Both the position numbers and the translations under genes were made by a program. 64,000 bases of DNA from an uncultured Bacteroidia bacterium. Its GTDB lineage: Bacteria; Bacteroidota; Bacteroidia; Bacteroidales; F082. The stretch is from the NCBI GenBank assembly GCA_902786745.1, contig CADADR010000002.1, forward strand, positions 62,001-126,000, written 5' to 3'. Under the pieces are notes generated by a model. The model was not told where the DNA came from. It saw only the letters and a program-made list of their open reading frames with translations, and made no database searches. Below, in pieces: positions 7,482 through 16,307 of this stretch. Every line of letters begins with the position of its first letter. Positions within the stretch are counted from its first letter, which is position 1.

Positions 7482-10037
7482 ATGAGAAAAACCATCTTTA
7501 CCATGCTGGTTCTGGCGCTTTCAAGCATCGCGCTTCAGGCCCGTCCGGTCGACCAAGCCACCGCAAGCCGCTTGGGTCAGTCATTCGTGAAAGCCAATTT
7601 CGAGTTCACCCGTCAGTGTGATCAGCTGAATTTGGTCCAAACCGCCTATTCCGACAGGGGAGACGCTTGCTATTACGTCTTTAACGTTGGCGAGGCTGGC
7701 TTTGTCATCCTTGCTGCCGACGACAACTATCGTCCCATCATCGGCTATTCTTATAGCGACACGTTCAATCCAAACGACATGGCTCCGGCTATGGTCGACT
7801 TCCTCGAAGTCGTTCGCCAAGGGGTGATGAAGGCCTCCCAAGCCTCGTCAGCACAACCTTCAGTTGCCGCCGACTGGGCTATGCTCGAAAAGACGGGACG
7901 TCTTGTCTCGCGTCATGGCGGTAGGGGAGACGACCACCTCGTTCAGACCACGTGGAACCAGAATTATCCTTATAACTATTTCTGCCCGGAAGGCGAAGGT
8001 GGCCCTGGCGGTCACTGCTATGCGGGCTGTGTGGCTACGGCGGCCGCCCAGCTGATGAAGTTCTGGAACCATCCCATCCACGGGCAGGGGAGCTACACCT
8101 ATTATCCCGAGGACCATCCGGAATACGGCCCCTTGACTGTCAATTTCGGCGAGGCCACCTACGACTGGGACAATATGCCTAACGCCATCACCGCCAATTC
8201 TCCGATTGAACAGATCGAGGCGGTGGCTCAGCTGATTTATCATGTTGGTGTGAGCGTTGACATGAACTACCGTCCCACCAGCAGCGGCGCGGTGACAGGC
8301 AAGCTTTGCCAGACCATGCCTGCCTATTTCTTCTATACCGACCGTATGGACAATCTTTATCGCGAAAACTACACCCACGAAGGCTATATGCGTCTGCTGA
8401 CGGATGCCATCGACATGGGCTGGCCCATGGTGCATCGTGGTGGCGGTCATGCCTATGTGGTAGATGGTTATAACGATCATGATATGGTTCATATCAACTG
8501 GGGCTGGAGCGGCAGCAGCGACGATTGGTTCAACATCGATGAACATGGCTATACCGATGGCGAGAGTGTCATCTATAACTATGTGCCTGCCGAGGTCTAT
8601 TCAGCTACGCCCAATGCTCCCACCAATATGAATGTGATTCCTTCCCAAGACGGCACGCTGATGGCTTCCATCTCGTGGAAGAATCCTTCAATCACCTTGA
8701 CCAACGCCACGCTGACGGCTATCGACCAAATCGTCGTGGAACGCGATGGTGAGGTTATTTATACCGAAGATAACGTTGCCCCGGGTGCCGACATGAGTTT
8801 TGTGGACGAAAGCGTCCCTTATTATGACGTCTTCGATTATGCTGTCTATGCCGTGTTGGGCGGACAGCGTGGCGCCTCGGCTAAGGTGGAGAAACAGCTG
8901 GTGGCCCCGACTTGCGATTGGAAGATCATCATGCAAAGCTCGGCTTTCCAAGGCTGGAATGGCGGTTATCTGTCGCTCTACAGCACCACAGGCAAAGAAA
9001 TTCAACGTTTTACCATCACTAATTCCGTACCCGCTACGTCAGACTTCCCCATGCCGGTGGGTAAGGCTTGCTTCGGCTGGACAGCACCCAACAACACGGT
9101 GAACAACATCTCAATGGTCATCAAGGACGCTCAGGGCAACACGGTTTACACCTATCAAGGAAGTACGACGGGTTTGGACGAAGGCGTTTTGTTTGATGTC
9201 AACAATGGCTGTGGCAATACTTTGGTCACGACGGCGCCTTCCCATCTGATGGCAGAGATGGAAGGCGATGATGCGGTCTTGACTTGGGAAAACGACGGTG
9301 TCGTTCCTGATTATGGTTTCAACATCTATCGCGACGAGCACTTGTATGGCTTCTCAACAGAGCTCAGATTCGTCGACGAAGGCATCACTGAGGGACATTG
9401 CTACACGGTCACGGCATTGAATCACGGTGGCGAGTCCGACCCGTCCAACGAGACCTGCGCCTCGGCGGGCGACTGCCTTGGAGCCTACAACCTCTGGTAT
9501 GAATACGTGGGTAACAACTATAAAATTAAGCTGACTTGGGACAAACCGGTGAATGCTGATGGCTTGTCGGGTTACTATCTGTTTAGAAAAGACGGTCAAG
9601 ACGGCACTTACGTTCGCATCAAACTGCTCAATAGCAGTGCCACTTCCTTTACCGACAATACGGCCAACGTACAGGGGGACTATTATTATCGCTTGTACGC
9701 GTACTACAGTGCCACCGACTGCACTTCGTCACCCGCTGCTGTCAAGTACGACCCGAACCTGTTCTATCTGCATGTCTATTACTCGCCGACTTCGGTGCCC
9801 GAAAACGAGAGTTCGGCCCGTCTCTTCCCCAATCCCGCCGACCACAACCTCCAAATCGAGGCTGAAGGCATGACCCAAGTGTCGGTCTACAATCAGATGG
9901 GTCAGCTGGTCTATGATGCAAAATGTGATTCCAATATGTTGAATGTCAGCGTTGAGGGATGGAGTGAGGGCATCTATTTCGTGAAAATGCAGACCTCACA
10001 AGGCTTGGTGACACGTCGCGTGGCCATTGTCCATTGA
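7482..10037 (+). CDS. Secreted C10 family cysteine protease with T9SS sorting domain (851 aa)
   Basis: Third paralogue. The ATG at 7482 starts a clean signal peptide (MRKTIFTMLVLAL, ending ALQA). The in-frame upstream ATG at 7401 precedes the terminator and the -7 box and is rejected. The propeptide runs to about residue 150. The catalytic domain has Cys183 in AGCVATAAAQ and His323 in GGHAYVVDGY, then INWGWSG. Beta-sandwich modules follow, and a T9SS domain ends the protein (LFPNPADHNLQIEAEGM, GIYFVKM). It is closest in architecture to the fourth copy: both share the LSGYYLFRK module and the VQTxWxQ segment before the catalytic domain. Confidence 0.92.
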   Translation: MRKTIFTMLVLALSSIALQARPVDQATASRLGQSFVKANFEFTRQCDQLNLVQTAYSDRGDACYYVFNVGEAGFVILAADDNYRPIIGYSYSDTFNPNDMAPAMVDFLEVVRQGVMKASQASSAQPSVAADWAMLEKTGRLVSRHGGRGDDHLVQTTWNQNYPYNYFCPEGEGGPGGHCYAGCVATAAAQLMKFWNHPIHGQGSYTYYPEDHPEYGPLTVNFGEATYDWDNMPNAITANSPIEQIEAVAQLIYHVGVSVDMNYRPTSSGAVTGKLCQTMPAYFFYTDRMDNLYRENYTHEGYMRLLTDAIDMGWPMVHRGGGHAYVVDGYNDHDMVHINWGWSGSSDDWFNIDEHGYTDGESVIYNYVPAEVYSATPNAPTNMNVIPSQDGTLMASISWKNPSITLTNATLTAIDQIVVERDGEVIYTEDNVAPGADMSFVDESVPYYDVFDYAVYAVLGGQRGASAKVEKQLVAPTCDWKIIMQSSAFQGWNGGYLSLYSTTGKEIQRFTITNSVPATSDFPMPVGKACFGWTAPNNTVNNISMVIKDAQGNTVYTYQGSTTGLDEGVLFDVNNGCGNTLVTTAPSHLMAEMEGDDAVLTWENDGVVPDYGFNIYRDEHLYGFSTELRFVDEGITEGHCYTVTALNHGGESDPSNETCASAGDCLGAYNLWYEYVGNNYKIKLTWDKPVNADGLSGYYLFRKDGQDGTYVRIKLLNSSATSFTDNTANVQGDYYYRLYAYYSATDCTSSPAAVKYDPNLFYLHVYYSPTSVPENESSARLFPNPADHNLQIEAEGMTQVSVYNQMGQLVYDAKCDSNMLNVSVEGWSEGIYFVKMQTSQGLVTRRVAIVH

Positions 10038-10081
10038 TGGCGTTTTTTTCCGCAAACCACACGTTATTAATGGAAAATATC

Positions 10082-10089
10082 TATATTTG
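10082..10089 (+). promoter_or_regulatory. -7 box (TATATTTG) for fourth protease gene
   Basis: TATATTTG matches TAnnTTTG, 37 bases before the ATG at 10127. No strong terminator is seen between the third and fourth genes, so read-through is also possible. Confidence 0.5.
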
Positions 10090-10126
10090 CACGCTTAAAC
10101 AGAATCTAATTTTAAACCACACTACA

Positions 10127-12700
10127 ATGAAAAAGTATTTAATGACTATGCTTGCCTTGGTTTTCGGCCTCGGTTTGGTGCAAGCCAACCCGGTCGGTGT
10201 GAGCCAGGCCAAGTATGTGGGACAACAGTTTGTCCAAGCCAACTTCGAGCAGTCGCGTCAGGCCCAGGAGCTCACCTTGGTCTATACGGGCACTTCCACC
10301 CGTGGCGAAGCCTGCTTCTATGTGTTTAATGTAGGCAACGATGGTTTCGTCATGGTCTCGGCCGATGACTTCTATCGTCCTATCATCGGTTATTCAAAGA
10401 ATCGTAGTTTCGACACTAACATCAACCCTGAGCTGGGCTATATGCTCAACCAGTTGATTGCCAGCCGTACCGGAAAGAATACGGGCAAAGCCACGCCTAA
10501 AGTCGCTGCCGAATGGCAGAGTGTGATGAACTCAGGTAAACTGATTTCACGCAATGGCGGCCGTGGTGAGTTCTATCTCGTTCAGACCCAATGGGACCAA
10601 GGTTCCCCTTACAACTATTTCTGCCCTCAAGCCGCTGGCGGTCCTGGTGGCCGTGTCTATGCCGGTTGCGTTGCCACTGCCATGAGCCAGGTGATGAAGT
10701 ATTGGAACCACCCGTTGCAAGGCACAGGTAGCCATACCAACTACAACTCGGGCTTTGGCCCCTTGACGGCCAACTTCGGTGCCACCACTTACGAATGGGA
10801 CAAGATGCCCAACAAGCTCACCAACAACTCACCTCAAGAAGAGATTGAAGCCGTAGCTCTGCTTATGTATCACTGCGGTATTGCTGTTGACATGCACTAT
10901 GCCATCGACGGTAGCGGTGCCTATTCTCAGGATGTGCCTTCCAGAATCACCCAGTATTTTGGCTACACCAACCAAGCTGTGCTGAGAGGAAGAGACAACT
11001 ATACTTACGACAACTGGAGCCAGATGCTGAAGGAATCGTTCGATATGGGATGGCCTCTCTATTATTCTGGCCAAAGTCCTGAAGGTGGCCACGCTTTCGT
11101 GTGCGATGGTTATAACGACGAAGGCTTCTTCCACTACAACTGGGGTTGGAGCGGCAGCGGCGACGATTTCTATGATTTCGACCAAATCGACTACAACTCG
11201 AGCGATGGCGCTATCTTCAACTTCGTCCCCACTGAAGTCTACAACACGACCGCCCAGGCTCCCGCTAACCTCACTGTGACGCCTGCCGCCAACAACGAGC
11301 TGGCTGCCACCGTTTCTTGGACCAATCCTTCCAAGGCTTTGAACAATAGCAACCTCAGCAGCATCGATCAAATCGTGGTCTGCCGCGACGGCCAAGTCAT
11401 CTACACCGAGGACAACGTGACTCCTGGTGCCAACATGACTATCACCGACAACAGCGTCCCGCGTTTCGATTACTTCATCTACACCGTTTATGCTGTTACC
11501 AATGGCAACCACGGTAAGATCGTTTATTCCAACAAGATTGGTTTTGGCCCCACCTGCGGTTGGACCATCAACGTCAGCCAAGCTTCCTTCACCGGCTTCC
11601 GTGGTGGCAAGATCCACGTCTACAATGCCGCCGGTACCGAGTTCGCCACGGTGACCACCACGAACTCCTCAGTCCAGAGCTTCCCGGTTGACATGCCGCT
11701 GGGCAACGTCTCGTTTGCTTGGACTGCCCCGACTCAAACGGGTAGCTTCAACATGGCTTTCACCATTAAGGATTCGCAGAACAACACCGTATATACTTAC
11801 AGCGGCAGCTCGGATGACATGCCTGTGGGCGTGTTCTATGAGGGCAGCAACACCTGCGGCAATGCCGTCGGCGATGGCGTTCCTACCAACTGCGTCGCCT
11901 TGGTCGATGATGAGAACCCCACCAACATCAATGTCTCTTGGGATCCCATCCGCGACAACGGCTATGGCTATGTCGTTTACCGCGACGGTTTGCTCTATCG
12001 CCTGATTCCTGAAGGCACTTCCTTCGTTGACGAGAACGCCACCATTGGCGGCCACTGCTATGTGATCGGTTATCTCTATGATGGCGGCGAGAATGGTCAG
12101 TATTCCAACGAGTCATGCGCCACTTCTGGTGCTTGCTATCCTGCCACCAACCTCGACTTCGAATACACTGGCAGCAACTTCAAAATCAAACTGAAATGGG
12201 AAAAGCCCGAGCCGTCTGAAGGTCTCTCTGGCTACTACCTCTTCAGAAAGTTCGGTGAGGAAGGCACCTATGAAAGAGTCAAGTCGCTGAGTGCTACTGC
12301 CACCAGCTACACCGACAATAGCGCCAACCAAGAAGGCGACTACTATTACAAGCTCTACGCCGTCTATCATAGCCTCGGCGATTGCATTTCGGCTCCTGCT
12401 TATTGGATCAACGACCACAACCAGTTCTATCTGCACGCTCCGTATTCCTATGACGGCGTCAACGAACTGGAGGCTGGCAGCGTGGCCATCTTCCCCAATC
12501 CTACCACAAGCTCCTTCACAGTCGAGGCCGAAGGCCTGAGCCACGTGACGGTCTACAACCTGGTGGGCCAGAAGGTGTTTGAGCAGAACTGCCAAGACAA
12601 TAAGGCCGTCATCAACATGAATGTTGAGACTGGCGTTTACATGGTGCGCGTGGCCACCTCACAAGGTGAAATCACCAAACGCATCACCATCATCAAGTAA
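10127..12700 (+). CDS. Secreted C10 family cysteine protease with T9SS sorting domain (857 aa)
   Basis: Fourth paralogue. The ATG at 10127 begins the signal peptide (MKKYLMTMLALVFGLGLVQA); an in-frame ATG at 10034 would lie before the promoter. Propeptide to about 150; catalytic Cys181 in AGCVATAMSQ and His322 in GGHAFVCDGY; NWGWSGSGDD follows. Beta-sandwich modules include LSGYYLFRK near the end, and the T9SS sorting domain reads IFPNPTTSSFTVEAEGL and GVYMVRV. A bidirectional terminator follows. Four intact copies suggest expansion by tandem duplication and subsequent divergence, possibly for different protein substrates. Confidence 0.92.
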   Translation: MKKYLMTMLALVFGLGLVQANPVGVSQAKYVGQQFVQANFEQSRQAQELTLVYTGTSTRGEACFYVFNVGNDGFVMVSADDFYRPIIGYSKNRSFDTNINPELGYMLNQLIASRTGKNTGKATPKVAAEWQSVMNSGKLISRNGGRGEFYLVQTQWDQGSPYNYFCPQAAGGPGGRVYAGCVATAMSQVMKYWNHPLQGTGSHTNYNSGFGPLTANFGATTYEWDKMPNKLTNNSPQEEIEAVALLMYHCGIAVDMHYAIDGSGAYSQDVPSRITQYFGYTNQAVLRGRDNYTYDNWSQMLKESFDMGWPLYYSGQSPEGGHAFVCDGYNDEGFFHYNWGWSGSGDDFYDFDQIDYNSSDGAIFNFVPTEVYNTTAQAPANLTVTPAANNELAATVSWTNPSKALNNSNLSSIDQIVVCRDGQVIYTEDNVTPGANMTITDNSVPRFDYFIYTVYAVTNGNHGKIVYSNKIGFGPTCGWTINVSQASFTGFRGGKIHVYNAAGTEFATVTTTNSSVQSFPVDMPLGNVSFAWTAPTQTGSFNMAFTIKDSQNNTVYTYSGSSDDMPVGVFYEGSNTCGNAVGDGVPTNCVALVDDENPTNINVSWDPIRDNGYGYVVYRDGLLYRLIPEGTSFVDENATIGGHCYVIGYLYDGGENGQYSNESCATSGACYPATNLDFEYTGSNFKIKLKWEKPEPSEGLSGYYLFRKFGEEGTYERVKSLSATATSYTDNSANQEGDYYYKLYAVYHSLGDCISAPAYWINDHNQFYLHAPYSYDGVNELEAGSVAIFPNPTTSSFTVEAEGLSHVTVYNLVGQKVFEQNCQDNKAVINMNVETGVYMVRVATSQGEITKRITIIK

Positions 12701-12720
12701 TAAAACTTGATGCCGAAACA

Positions 12721-12754
12721 AAAACGGTTGCCTCGTTTGGGGCAACCGTTTTTT
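12721..12754. terminator. Bidirectional terminator between protease array and folA
   Basis: Stem AAAACGGTTGCC / GGCAACCGTTTT with an 8-base loop and T-runs on both strands, placed between converging genes. Confidence 0.85.
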
Positions 12755-12774
12755 ATTGGTATGTGGATAATACT

Positions 12775-13272
12775 TTAGGCCTGTTTTCTCTCCCAAACCT
12801 CAAAGCGGTAGCTGTAGTCGACTTGTGGGTCGTCGTCAACGACTTCGAGGTCGGCCAGTTCCCATTCGTCGAAATTGATATAAGGGAAGAAAGTGTCAGC
12901 CTCAAACTCCTTATCCAGACGGGTCAGATAGAGGCGGTCGGCCTTGGGAAGGAACTGTTCGTAGATGCTTCCACCGCCCATAATGAAGACCTCGTCCTCG
13001 TTTTGTGCCATCTCGAGGGCTTGAGGTATGGAGGTGGCCAGTTCATAGCCCTCCGGGGCTTTATCCAAGCGGTCGGAGATGACGATGTTGCGGCGGTTGG
13101 GCAATGCCTTCTGTCCGGGCAACGAGAGCCAGGTGTTGTGGCCCATGATGACACAATGTCCCGAGGTCACCTTCTTGAAGTGCTTCAAGTCGTTGCTATT
13201 GTGCCAGATGAGCTGGTTGTTGATGCCGATGGCGCGGTTGGCGGCCATGGCGACGATAATGGAAATAGTCAT
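12775..13272 (-). CDS. folA: Dihydrofolate reductase
   Basis: 165 residues, the usual length for a bacterial DHFR. It reduces dihydrofolate with NADPH and so restores the folate oxidised by thymidylate synthase. Visible motifs: the N-terminal strand and Met20-type loop (ISIIVAMAANRAIGINNQLIWH), the NTW...LPG region (GHNTWLSLPG), NIVISD, and FIMGGGSIYEQFLP of the NADPH site. The gene is the last of a minus-strand set, downstream of thyA with a 34-base gap, the standard thyA-folA pairing. Confidence 0.95.
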   Translation of the reverse strand: MTISIIVAMAANRAIGINNQLIWHNSNDLKHFKKVTSGHCVIMGHNTWLSLPGQKALPNRRNIVISDRLDKAPEGYELATSIPQALEMAQNEDEVFIMGGGSIYEQFLPKADRLYLTRLDKEFEADTFFPYINFDEWELADLEVVDDDPQVDYSYRFEVWERKQA

Positions 13273-13306
13273 ATTATGATCGTTTTTCTTGTTTTGTTAT
13301 CAATAA

Positions 13307-14134
13307 TCATACCGAAACCTCGCCCTTGATGGCAGGCCAGGGGTCGTAGTTTTCAAGCGTGAAGTCCTCGTATTTGAAATCGAAGATGCTCTTGACCTCC
13401 GGGTTGAGGCGCATGGTGGGCAGCTGACGCGGCGTGCGCGAGAGTTGGGTCTTCACCTGCTCGATGAGGTTGTTGTAGATGTGTACGTCGCCAAAGGTAT
13501 GGACGAAGTCGCCGGGCTGCAAGCCGCACACCTGCGCCATCATCATGGTGAGGAGGGCATAGGAGGCGATGTTGAACGGCACACCGAGGAACACATCGGC
13601 ACTACGTTGGTAGAGCTGGCACGACAGTTTGCCGTCGGCCACATAGAACTGGAAGAAGGCATGGCAGGGTGGGAGTGCCGCCTTGCCTGCCGCCACATTG
13701 GCAGCGAAATTCTTCTCATGCTCGTCGGGCAGCACGCTGGGGTTCCACGCCGTGACGATATGACGACGGCTGTTGGGGTTTTCCTTGATGCTCTTCACCA
13801 CCTCGGCTATCTGGTCGATGCCTTCGTTGTTCCAATTGCGCCATTGTGCGCCATAGACGGGCCCCAGGTCGCCGTTTTGGTCAGCCCATTCGTCCCAGAT
13901 GGAGACTTTATGGTCGTGGAGGTATTGGATGTTGGTGTCGCCCTTCAGCAGCCACAGCAGCTCGTAGATGATGCTTTTCAGGTGCACCTTCTTCGTCGTC
14001 ACCAGAGGGAAACCTTCAGAGAGGTCAAAACGCATCTGATAACCGAACACACTGATGGTGCCGGTACCCGTGCGGTCGCCTTTCTGATGGCCGTGGTCGA
14101 GGATATACTGAAGTAAGTCTAGGTATTGTTTCAT
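13307..14134 (-). CDS. thyA: Thymidylate synthase (ThyA type)
   Basis: 275 residues. Converts dUMP to dTMP using methylene-tetrahydrofolate, giving dihydrofolate. Motifs: DRTGTGT near residue 20, the active-site Cys157 in [12 protein letters not shown], the dUMP-binding [18 protein letters not shown] and [11 protein letters not shown]. It is about 11 residues longer than the E. coli enzyme because of an insert just before the catalytic loop (residues about 138-152, [17 protein letters not shown]). The start codon overlaps the stop of the upstream transporter by four bases (ATGA), so translation is likely coupled. Confidence 0.96.
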   Translation of the reverse strand: MKQYLDLLQYILDHGHQKGDRTGTGTISVFGYQMRFDLSEGFPLVTTKKVHLKSIIYELLWLLKGDTNIQYLHDHKVSIWDEWADQNGDLGPVYGAQWRNWNNEGIDQIAEVVKSIKENPNSRRHIVTAWNPSVLPDEHEKNFAANVAAGKAALPPCHAFFQFYVADGKLSCQLYQRSADVFLGVPFNIASYALLTMMMAQVCGLQPGDFVHTFGDVHIYNNLIEQVKTQLSRTPRQLPTMRLNPEVKSIFDFKYEDFTLENYDPWPAIKGEVSV

Positions 14135-15405
14135 TGGTTTTGTTCAGGATTGTGCTTGTACTTGAACAACAGGGCAAACAGGATTCCGACCACGAAGGCG
14201 AAGGCGGCAAACACATACCATGCGTGTGACCAGCCCGCCATCAGTTCGTTGAAGTTGGTCTTGCCAAGGGTGAAGTGGTTGACGACAGCCTGAGCGCAGA
14301 ACGAACCGATGGTGGCACCGAGGCCGTTGGTCATCATCATGAACACGCCTTGGGCACTGCTACGGATCTTCTCGTCGGTGTTTTGGTCGACGAAAAGCGA
14401 GCCACTGATATTGAAGAAGTCGAAGGCCACGCCGTAGACGATCATTGAGAGGATGAAGAGCACGAGACCGAAGCCCGTGGGACTGCCGGCACCCAAGAAG
14501 AAGAAACGCAAAGCCCATGCGCCAAAGGCGATGAGCATCACCTTCTTGATGCCGAACTTCTTTAGGAAGAAGGGAATCAGCAGGATGCAAAGCGTCTCGG
14601 AAACCTGTGAGATGGACGACAGGAAGACGTTGTTCTTCACAGCGAAGGCGTTGGCGTATTCCGGCGACTGTCCGAAGGCATCCAGGAAAGGCGTGGCAAA
14701 GCCATTGGTCACCTGCAGGCACATGCCCAAGAGGAAGGAGAAGATGAAGAACACAGCCATGCGCGCGTCCTTGAACAAGGCAAAGGCACGCAGACCGAAG
14801 GTGTCGACAAACGACTTGCTCTCCACATTCTTGTTGACAGGGCAGTTCGGCAAAGTAAACGAATAAATGGCGAGGACGATACCCCAAGCGGCAGAGACAA
14901 ACAATTGCTGGTAGCCATCCTTAAAGCCCGTGAAGTTGACAATCCACATCGAGAGGATGAAACCTATGGTGCCGAACACACGGATGGGAGGGAAGGCCTT
15001 CACCGTGTCGAGTCCAGCCTGCGTCAAGGCGTTATATGACACCGAGTTGCCCAAGGCAATGGTCGGCATGAAGAATGCCACGCTGATGGCATAATAGGGA
15101 AACAGCTGCCCGAAACTGACGGCGCTGCCATATTTATAGCCCATGTAGCCCGCCAAAGCCATGAAGATGGCGGCGAGGAAATGACAGATGCCCAACAGCT
15201 TCTGGGCCGGGATCCAACGGTCGGCCACGATACCCATCAAGGCGGGCATGAAAAGGGAAACGATGCCTTGGATGGCGAAGAATTTGCCGATGTTGGCACC
15301 CATACCGATCTTGCTGAGATAGATGCCCAATGAACAAAGATAAGCTCCCCATACGGCAAAGATGAGGAAGTTCATCACGATTAAACGAAACTTGATTGCT
15401 TTCAT
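14131..15405 (-). CDS. Nucleoside:H+ symporter-like MFS permease
   Basis: 424 residues with about 12 hydrophobic segments. It fits the nucleoside H+ symporter (NupG/XapB) branch of the major facilitator superfamily: N-terminal [18 protein letters not shown], a conserved loop [12 protein letters not shown] between helices 2 and 3, and [14 protein letters not shown]. Probable role: uptake of nucleosides across the inner membrane. Its position directly before thyA and folA supports a link to thymidine/pyrimidine supply. The exact substrate is inferred from family and context only. Confidence 0.85.
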   Translation of the reverse strand: MKAIKFRLIVMNFLIFAVWGAYLCSLGIYLSKIGMGANIGKFFAIQGIVSLFMPALMGIVADRWIPAQKLLGICHFLAAIFMALAGYMGYKYGSAVSFGQLFPYYAISVAFFMPTIALGNSVSYNALTQAGLDTVKAFPPIRVFGTIGFILSMWIVNFTGFKDGYQQLFVSAAWGIVLAIYSFTLPNCPVNKNVESKSFVDTFGLRAFALFKDARMAVFFIFSFLLGMCLQVTNGFATPFLDAFGQSPEYANAFAVKNNVFLSSISQVSETLCILLIPFFLKKFGIKKVMLIAFGAWALRFFFLGAGSPTGFGLVLFILSMIVYGVAFDFFNISGSLFVDQNTDEKIRSSAQGVFMMMTNGLGATIGSFCAQAVVNHFTLGKTNFNELMAGWSHAWYVFAAFAFVVGILFALLFKYKHNPEQNQ

Positions 15406-15429
15406 TTTTCTATTTTATTTGTTGTATTT

Positions 15430-15454
15430 CTCTAAACTCTAAACTCTACACTCT
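15430..15454. repeat. Short tandem repeat, CTCTAAA units
   Basis: Three and a half copies of a 7-base unit (CTCTAAA, CTCTAAA, CTCTACA, CTCTC). It overlaps the last codons and stop of the DUF151 gene. Similar AT-rich micro-repeats lie at 35889-35924 and 47388-47456. Confidence 0.6.
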
Positions 15455-16033
15455 CCCATTAATTTCATCGCGGATCTGTGCCGCGCGTTGATAATCTTCG
15501 TTGTCGATGGCTTCTTGAAGCAAGTCCTCCAAAGCCTCTATGTCGAGCATGTCGAGGCTAGTGTCTTCGTTACCTTTATTAATAATAACATCGTCCTGCG
15601 CTTCGGGTCTTGGCTTCTCAATGTCATCCATAATGATACCAGCTTCCTCCATCACGCTCTCGTAGGCATTGATTTCGCAGCCTAGGCGCACCGCAATGGC
15701 GATGGCATCGGAGGGGCGCGCGTCGATCATCGTCAGGTCGTCGCCTTGTTTGCATACCAGCATAGCATAATACACGCCGTCGCGGAAGCGGTTGATGACC
15801 ACCTCGCTGATCTCGACGCCGAACTCCTTGGCAAACCTCAGGAAGAGGTCGTGGGTGTGGGGACGGCCGTTCTTGTGCTTCTCGATGCCCACGGCGATGG
15901 ATTCGGCCTCAGCGCTGCCGATGACGATGGGCAGACGACGTTGAGAGTTCTTGTCGCCCAAGATCAAGACATACGCTCCTGTTGAGGATTCGCTGTAGGT
16001 CAAACCTATGATTTCCAAACTGACTTTGTTCAT
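15446..16033 (-). CDS. DUF151 / bifunctional nuclease family protein with C-terminal UvrB/UvrC-like motif
   Basis: 195 residues. The N-terminal two thirds match the DUF151 (bifunctional nuclease, BFN) family: LPIVIGSAEAESIA near residue 35, RPHTHDLF near 57, and the highly conserved DARPSDAIAIAVR near 104. The C-terminus (LEDLLQEAIDNEDYQRAAQIRDEI) looks like a UVR motif, the UvrB/UvrC interaction helix pair also found in other Bacteroidota members. BFN homologues have been given RNase/DNase activity in plants, but the role in bacteria is not settled. First gene of the folA operon; a 40-base gap with a micro-repeat separates it from the transporter. Confidence 0.9.
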   Translation of the reverse strand: MNKVSLEIIGLTYSESSTGAYVLILGDKNSQRRLPIVIGSAEAESIAVGIEKHKNGRPHTHDLFLRFAKEFGVEISEVVINRFRDGVYYAMLVCKQGDDLTMIDARPSDAIAIAVRLGCEINAYESVMEEAGIIMDDIEKPRPEAQDDVIINKGNEDTSLDMLDIEALEDLLQEAIDNEDYQRAAQIRDEINGRV

Positions 16034-16129
16034 TTTTGCTCGTTTTGGGAAGGGTGGGGAAGGCCTGTCCCGCTAAAGAACTGATAATTAGGTTCCTATT
16101 TTGAAACAAAACCTTCTTCCTTCAATCGT

Positions 16130-16161
16130 CAAAAGTAGGGACTTTTTTGGAAACGAGCAAA
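16130..16161 (-). promoter_or_regulatory. Promoter for the DUF151-transporter-thyA-folA operon
   Basis: On the minus strand TTTG (16158-16161) and TACTTTTG (16130-16137) are separated by 20 bases, matching the -33/-7 Bacteroidota consensus, about 97 bases before the ATG at 16033. Confidence 0.6.
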
Positions 16162-16197
16162 AAAAGTTGCCTTTCCGAAAAAAACTATGCAAAAAAA

Positions 16198-16229
16198 TTT
16201 CATTTCAATATAATTTGTCCTTATTTTTG
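16198..16229 (+). promoter_or_regulatory. Promoter for membrane pyrophosphatase
   Basis: TTTC (16198-16201), a 20-base spacer, then TATTTTTG (16222-16229). The leader to the ATG at 16308 is about 70 bases. The 274-base divergent region 16034-16307 otherwise shows nothing recognisable. Confidence 0.6.
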
Positions 16230-16307
16230 TCCCCTCTAAAGGTTGTAAATACGACCATGAAGGAATCTTGTTTAGAACAATAATAAGTTTAACTAAATAT
16301 CAATCTT

